DNA of 64,000 nt from Acidobacteriota bacterium (GTDB taxonomy: Bacteria; Actinomycetota; Acidimicrobiia; Acidimicrobiales; Palsa-688): assembly GCA_028876385.1 (NCBI GenBank), contig JAGWSF010000060.1:20990-84989 (forward strand), in the 5' to 3' direction. Position numbers and translations under genes: made by a program. The notes beneath the pieces are model-generated. The model was given only the letters and a program-made list of their open reading frames with translations. It ran no database searches and was not told where the DNA came from. This document shows, piece after piece, positions 60,901 through 64,000 of this stretch. Each line of letters starts with the position of its first letter. Position 1 is the first letter of the stretch.

Positions 60901-62277
60901 TCAAGACGATCCGAGGGCCCTGGTGGTGAGGCCTCTGGCGAACTCCCAGACCGGTTTGGAGCTGCTGGAGATGGCGTCCATCACCGAGCAGAACGCGGTC
61001 ATGAACCACTCGATGTCCTCGCTCGTGGTGGTCAGCGGGGGGAGCAGCTTGAGCACGTCGGCGTGGTCCGAGGCGGTCTGGGTGAGGATCCGGTGGCGGG
61101 CGAAGAGGTCGCAGACGATCATCTGGGTGAACAGTCCCTTGCGGGCCAGGGTCATCGGCGCGTAGCGGGCCCGGCGCCGAAGGGAGCGGGGCATACCGAA
61201 CTCGATGCCGATCATCAGCCCCCGGCCGCGCACGTCGGAGATGAAGTCGTAGCGGGCGGCGGCGGCGCACAGGGCGTCGGTGAGCTCTTGACCCCGCTCG
61301 GCGGCGTTGGCGATCAGACCCTCGTCGTCGAGCACGCTCAGAGCGGCCAGACCGGCCGCGGCGCCCGTGTTGTTGTGGCTGTAGGTGGTGTCGTGGACCA
61401 GGACGCGGGTCATGTTGGAGTAGACCTTGGCGAAGATCTTCTCCTTGCCGAGGGTGGCTCCGATGGGCGCCACCCCGCCCGAGAGGGTCTTGGCCACACT
61501 GACCAGGTCGGGCTCGATCCCGTCGTGCTCGAAGCCGAAGAACCGTCCTGTCCGTCCCAGCCCGCACTGCACCTCGTCGCAGATGAGCAGCGCCCCATGG
61601 TCGTGGAGCATCCGCAGAGCGCCGGCGAGGAAGCCCGGCGGGGCCACGTGGACGCCCTTGCCCTGCACCGGCTCCACGATCAGGGCGGCCACGTCGCGCT
61701 GGGCCAGTTCCCGCTCGAGGGCGTCGAGGTCACCGAGGGGGATCATCGTCGAGGGCAGGAGCGGGCCGAAGCCCTCGGTGAAGTCCTTGGAGCCGTTGAC
61801 CGACAGCGACCCGGCGGTCAGACCGTGGTAGGCGTGGCTGCAGTAGAGGACCCGGGGGCGACCGGTGGCGTAGCGGGCGAATTTGAGGGCCGTCTCCACC
61901 GCCTCGGTGCCGCTGTTGCAGAGGTACACCCGGTCCAGGTAGGGGGCCCGCGCCACCAGCGCCTCACCGAGCAGGCCGGCCAGCAGGGGGGTGTCCATCT
62001 TGACCATGTCGGCCAGGTCGGCGTCGAGGGCGTCCTTGACGGCCTGCCTCACCACCGGATGGTTGCGGCCCACGCCGAACACCCCGAAGCCGGCCAGCCA
62101 GTCGAGGTAGCGGTCGCCGTTGACATCCCATAGGTAGGGACCCTCGGCCCGTACCCACTGACGGTCGAGACCGACCGAGTGCAGGACCTTGGCCGTCTGC
62201 GGGTTCAGGTAGCGGTCCCAGAGATGGGCCCCTTCCCCCGCCCGGGAGGCCAGCAGGCTGTTCAGATCGAAACCCAT
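60901..62277 (-). CDS. hpnO: Class III aminotransferase, HpnO-like (hopanoid)
   Basis: 458 aa PLP enzyme. The PLP lysine is Lys263 in VAKTLSGG and the N1-binding aspartate is Asp234 in ICDEVQ. It fits the subgroup with a YLDWLAGFGVFGVGRNHP N-terminal segment. Its place right after hpnH suggests it makes the amino group of aminobacteriohopanetriol. Its ATG at 62277 is four bases from the hpnH stop. The identity rests on family type plus context. Confidence 0.88.
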   Translation of the reverse strand: MGFDLNSLLASRAGEGAHLWDRYLNPQTAKVLHSVGLDRQWVRAEGPYLWDVNGDRYLDWLAGFGVFGVGRNHPVVRQAVKDALDADLADMVKMDTPLLAGLLGEALVARAPYLDRVYLCNSGTEAVETALKFARYATGRPRVLYCSHAYHGLTAGSLSVNGSKDFTEGFGPLLPSTMIPLGDLDALERELAQRDVAALIVEPVQGKGVHVAPPGFLAGALRMLHDHGALLICDEVQCGLGRTGRFFGFEHDGIEPDLVSVAKTLSGGVAPIGATLGKEKIFAKVYSNMTRVLVHDTTYSHNNTGAAAGLAALSVLDDEGLIANAAERGQELTDALCAAAARYDFISDVRGRGLMIGIEFGMPRSLRRRARYAPMTLARKGLFTQMIVCDLFARHRILTQTASDHADVLKLLPPLTTTSEDIEWFMTAFCSVMDAISSSSKPVWEFARGLTTRALGSS

Positions 62278-62281
62278 GGGC

Positions 62282-63286
62282 TCAGACGCTAACGGCGGCG
62301 CGGATGGATTGCCGGAGAGATTTGGTGGTGGCCAGCACGGCGGTGGGCTCGTATCCGCAGTGGGCCATGCAGTTGGCGCAGCGGGGATCCTTGCCCCGAC
62401 CGTAGCGGTCCCAGTCGGTGGTCTCGATGAGCTCCTTGTAGGTCTCGGTGTAGCCGTCGGCCATGAGGTAGCAGGGGCGCTGCCACCCGAACACCGAGTA
62501 GCTCGGGATGCCCCAGGGGGTGCACTCGAAGTCGACCTTGCCCTCCAAGAAGTCGAGGAACAGCGGGCTGTGGTTCAGCCTCCAGTGCCGGCGCCGGCCG
62601 TCGGCGAAGGCCTGGGCGAACAGCTCATTGGAGCTGCGGGTGCTGAGGAAGTGCACCTGGTCGGGGGCCTTCTCGTAGGCGTAGCCGGGGGAGATCTGCA
62701 TCCCGTCCACCTCGAGCTCGTCGTTCAAGAAGTCGAGGATCTCGCGGATGGTCTCGGGGGAGTCGGTATTGAAGAACGTCGTGTTGGTGTACACCTGGAA
62801 GCCCTTCTCCTTGGCCAGGCGCACCGCGGCGACGGCCTTGTCGAAGGTACCTTCCCGGCTGACGCTCTCGTCGTGGCGCTCCCGCAGGCCGTCGATGTGA
62901 ACCATCCACTGGAAGCGGGGATGGGGCTTGAAGCGGTCGATCTTGCGCTCGAGGAGCAGCGCATTGGTGCAAAGGATCACGAACTTCTTGCGGTCGAGCA
63001 GTTCCGAGACGATCTTCTCTATCTCGGGGTGCAGCAGGGGCTCGCCCCCGGCGATGGACACCATCGGGGCCCCGCACTCCTCGATGGCCGCGACGGCCTG
63101 CTCGACGGTGAGACGCTTGCGCAGGATCTCGGTGGGGTACTGGATCTTGCCGCAGCCGTTGCACTCGAGGTTGCAGGCGAAGAGCGGCTCTAGCTCCACG
63201 ATGAGGGGGAACTTGTCGCGTTTGGCGAGCTTCTGGGCCGCCAGATACTTGCCGACGGCCACGCTCTGGCGCAGGGAAACAGACAT
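62282..63286 (-). CDS. hpnH: Hopanoid radical SAM protein HpnH
   Basis: 334 aa radical SAM enzyme. The [4Fe-4S] cluster motif is CNLECNGC (Cys38, Cys42, Cys45), followed by GGEPLLHPE. The C-terminal region has CANCMAHCGYEP. The overall sequence (SLRQSVAVGKYL at the start) is that of HpnH, which adds adenosine to diploptene to begin extended hopanoids. ATG 63286 is adjacent to the ispH stop (TGAATG). Confidence 0.95.
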   Translation of the reverse strand: MSVSLRQSVAVGKYLAAQKLAKRDKFPLIVELEPLFACNLECNGCGKIQYPTEILRKRLTVEQAVAAIEECGAPMVSIAGGEPLLHPEIEKIVSELLDRKKFVILCTNALLLERKIDRFKPHPRFQWMVHIDGLRERHDESVSREGTFDKAVAAVRLAKEKGFQVYTNTTFFNTDSPETIREILDFLNDELEVDGMQISPGYAYEKAPDQVHFLSTRSSNELFAQAFADGRRRHWRLNHSPLFLDFLEGKVDFECTPWGIPSYSVFGWQRPCYLMADGYTETYKELIETTDWDRYGRGKDPRCANCMAHCGYEPTAVLATTKSLRQSIRAAVSV

Positions 63287-64000
63287 TCAGCGGACCTCCA
63301 CAGGCAGGGGGAAATTGATGTTCTCGGTGGTGGTGCGACGTTCCTCGACGCTTACGCCGCCGAGGGCGTCGAGGGTCGCGACCAGACGTTCGACCAGATG
63401 GGGAGGGGTGGACGCAGCGGCCGTCACACCCACCACCCGGGCACGGGAAAGGTGCTCGAAGCGTAGTTCGGACTCGTCCTCTATGAGAGCCGCCGGAGCG
63501 CCGGCCCGCTCGGCCACCTCCACCAGGCGGGCCGCGTTCGAGGAATTGGCGGAACCGATGACGAGGACCAGGTCGCATTCGGCGGCCATGGCTGACACGG
63601 CATCCTGGCGGTTCTGGGTGGCGTAGCAGATGTCGGTGGCATGAGGCCCGACGACCGCCGGGTAGCGGGCCGACAGCTCCGACACGATCTCCGCCACGTC
63701 ATCGGGCGACAGGGTCGTCTGGGTGATGTAGGCCAGCCGGTCGGGGTCGGCGACGCGCAGGCGGGCCACGTCGGCGCGCTCGGTGACCAAAGTGATGCCC
63801 TCGGCCTCGCCGAGGGTGCCCTCGGTCTCGTCGTGGCCGGGGTGGCCGATCATGACGATCTGGTAACCCCTCTGGCTGAAGCGTCGCACCTCGTGGTGGA
63901 CCTTGGACACCAGCGGGCAGGTGGCATCGATGACCTGGAGGTCGCGGTGAGCGGCTTCGGAGCGCACCTCGGGCGACACCCCGTGGGCCGACAGGATCAC
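63287..64000 (-). CDS. ispH: 4-hydroxy-3-methylbut-2-enyl diphosphate reductase IspH (partial)
   Basis: The C-terminal ~237 residues; the start is beyond the right edge. Two of the three Fe-S cysteines are visible in DATCPLV and ATDICYATQNRQ. HGVSPEVR, GSANSSNA and the C-terminal TAAASTP...ENINFPLP complete the family. IspH makes IPP and DMAPP in the MEP pathway and here heads a hopanoid operon, supplying isoprenoid units. The first cysteine lies off the window. Confidence 0.96.
   Translation of the reverse strand: MILSAHGVSPEVRSEAAHRDLQVIDATCPLVSKVHHEVRRFSQRGYQIVMIGHPGHDETEGTLGEAEGITLVTERADVARLRVADPDRLAYITQTTLSPDDVAEIVSELSARYPAVVGPHATDICYATQNRQDAVSAMAAECDLVLVIGSANSSNAARLVEVAERAGAPAALIEDESELRFEHLSRARVVGVTAAASTPPHLVERLVATLDALGGVSVEERRTTTENINFPLPVEVR

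Overview
The window is GC-rich actinobacterial chromosome, densely packed with genes on both strands. Many starts are GTG, and 4-base overlaps (GTGA or ATGA) are frequent. F420-type luciferase-like oxidoreductases, DUF35/lipid-transfer thiolase pairs, KstR-like and IclR regulators and a mycobacterial-style steroid catabolic gene set, together with hopanoid genes, suggest an uncultured or little-studied member of the Acidimicrobiia or a related actinobacterial lineage. That placement is inference. I found no rRNA, CRISPR array or insertion sequence.

Layout. 1-9 kb: housekeeping and repair genes (prolyl oligopeptidase, a biotin-carrier/carboxyltransferase fusion, msrB, orn, dut, an Fpg/Nei glycosylase), tRNA-Gly(GCC), and a short gene-poor patch after the tRNA. 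8.5-16 kb: a secreted GH73-like hydrolase, a CYP142-like P450 divergent from a DUF35 protein plus thiolase, a class III adenylate cyclase preceded by an overlapping 49-codon ORF, and two tandem AIM24 paralogues with zinc ribbons. 16-21 kb: a DHA2 drug exporter, a lipocalin-like protein, an APH-like kinase and an SDR.

21-56.6 kb is a steroid (cholesterol-type) catabolic supercluster. Ring A/B genes come first: FAD-dependent ketosteroid dehydrogenases, hsaA, hsaB, hsaD, hsaG and hsaF. Next is a plus-strand run for the C/D rings (fadD3, SDRs, ipdF, a MaoC-like protein, fadE30-like, a second fadE, fadA6). A minus-strand run of coupled genes follows (echA20, ipdA, ipdB, DUF35, Ltp-type thiolase/aldolase, ipdC, NTF2-like). 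A KstR-like TetR gene separates this from a side-chain operon (amidohydrolase, fadD, NTF2-like, echA19, cyp125, SDR, fadE26/fadE27-like pair, epimerase). A 14-bp site close to the published KstR operator lies before the fadE26/27 pair. Steps not seen here are the 9-alpha-hydroxylase kshAB, the extradiol dioxygenase hsaC and the hydratase hsaE.

56.6-64 kb holds a 360-bp non-coding interval with a promoter-like -10 and a closed, multi-helix RNA fold leading into an SNF2 helicase gene. Then come a small unknown gene, infA with an unusual start, and a hopanoid operon (ispH-hpnH-hpnO) that runs off the right edge. The most novel-looking item is the structured RNA. Secondary points are the infA start, a MaoC homologue lacking its catalytic loop, short tandem duplications at several stop codons, and the regulatory palindromes.
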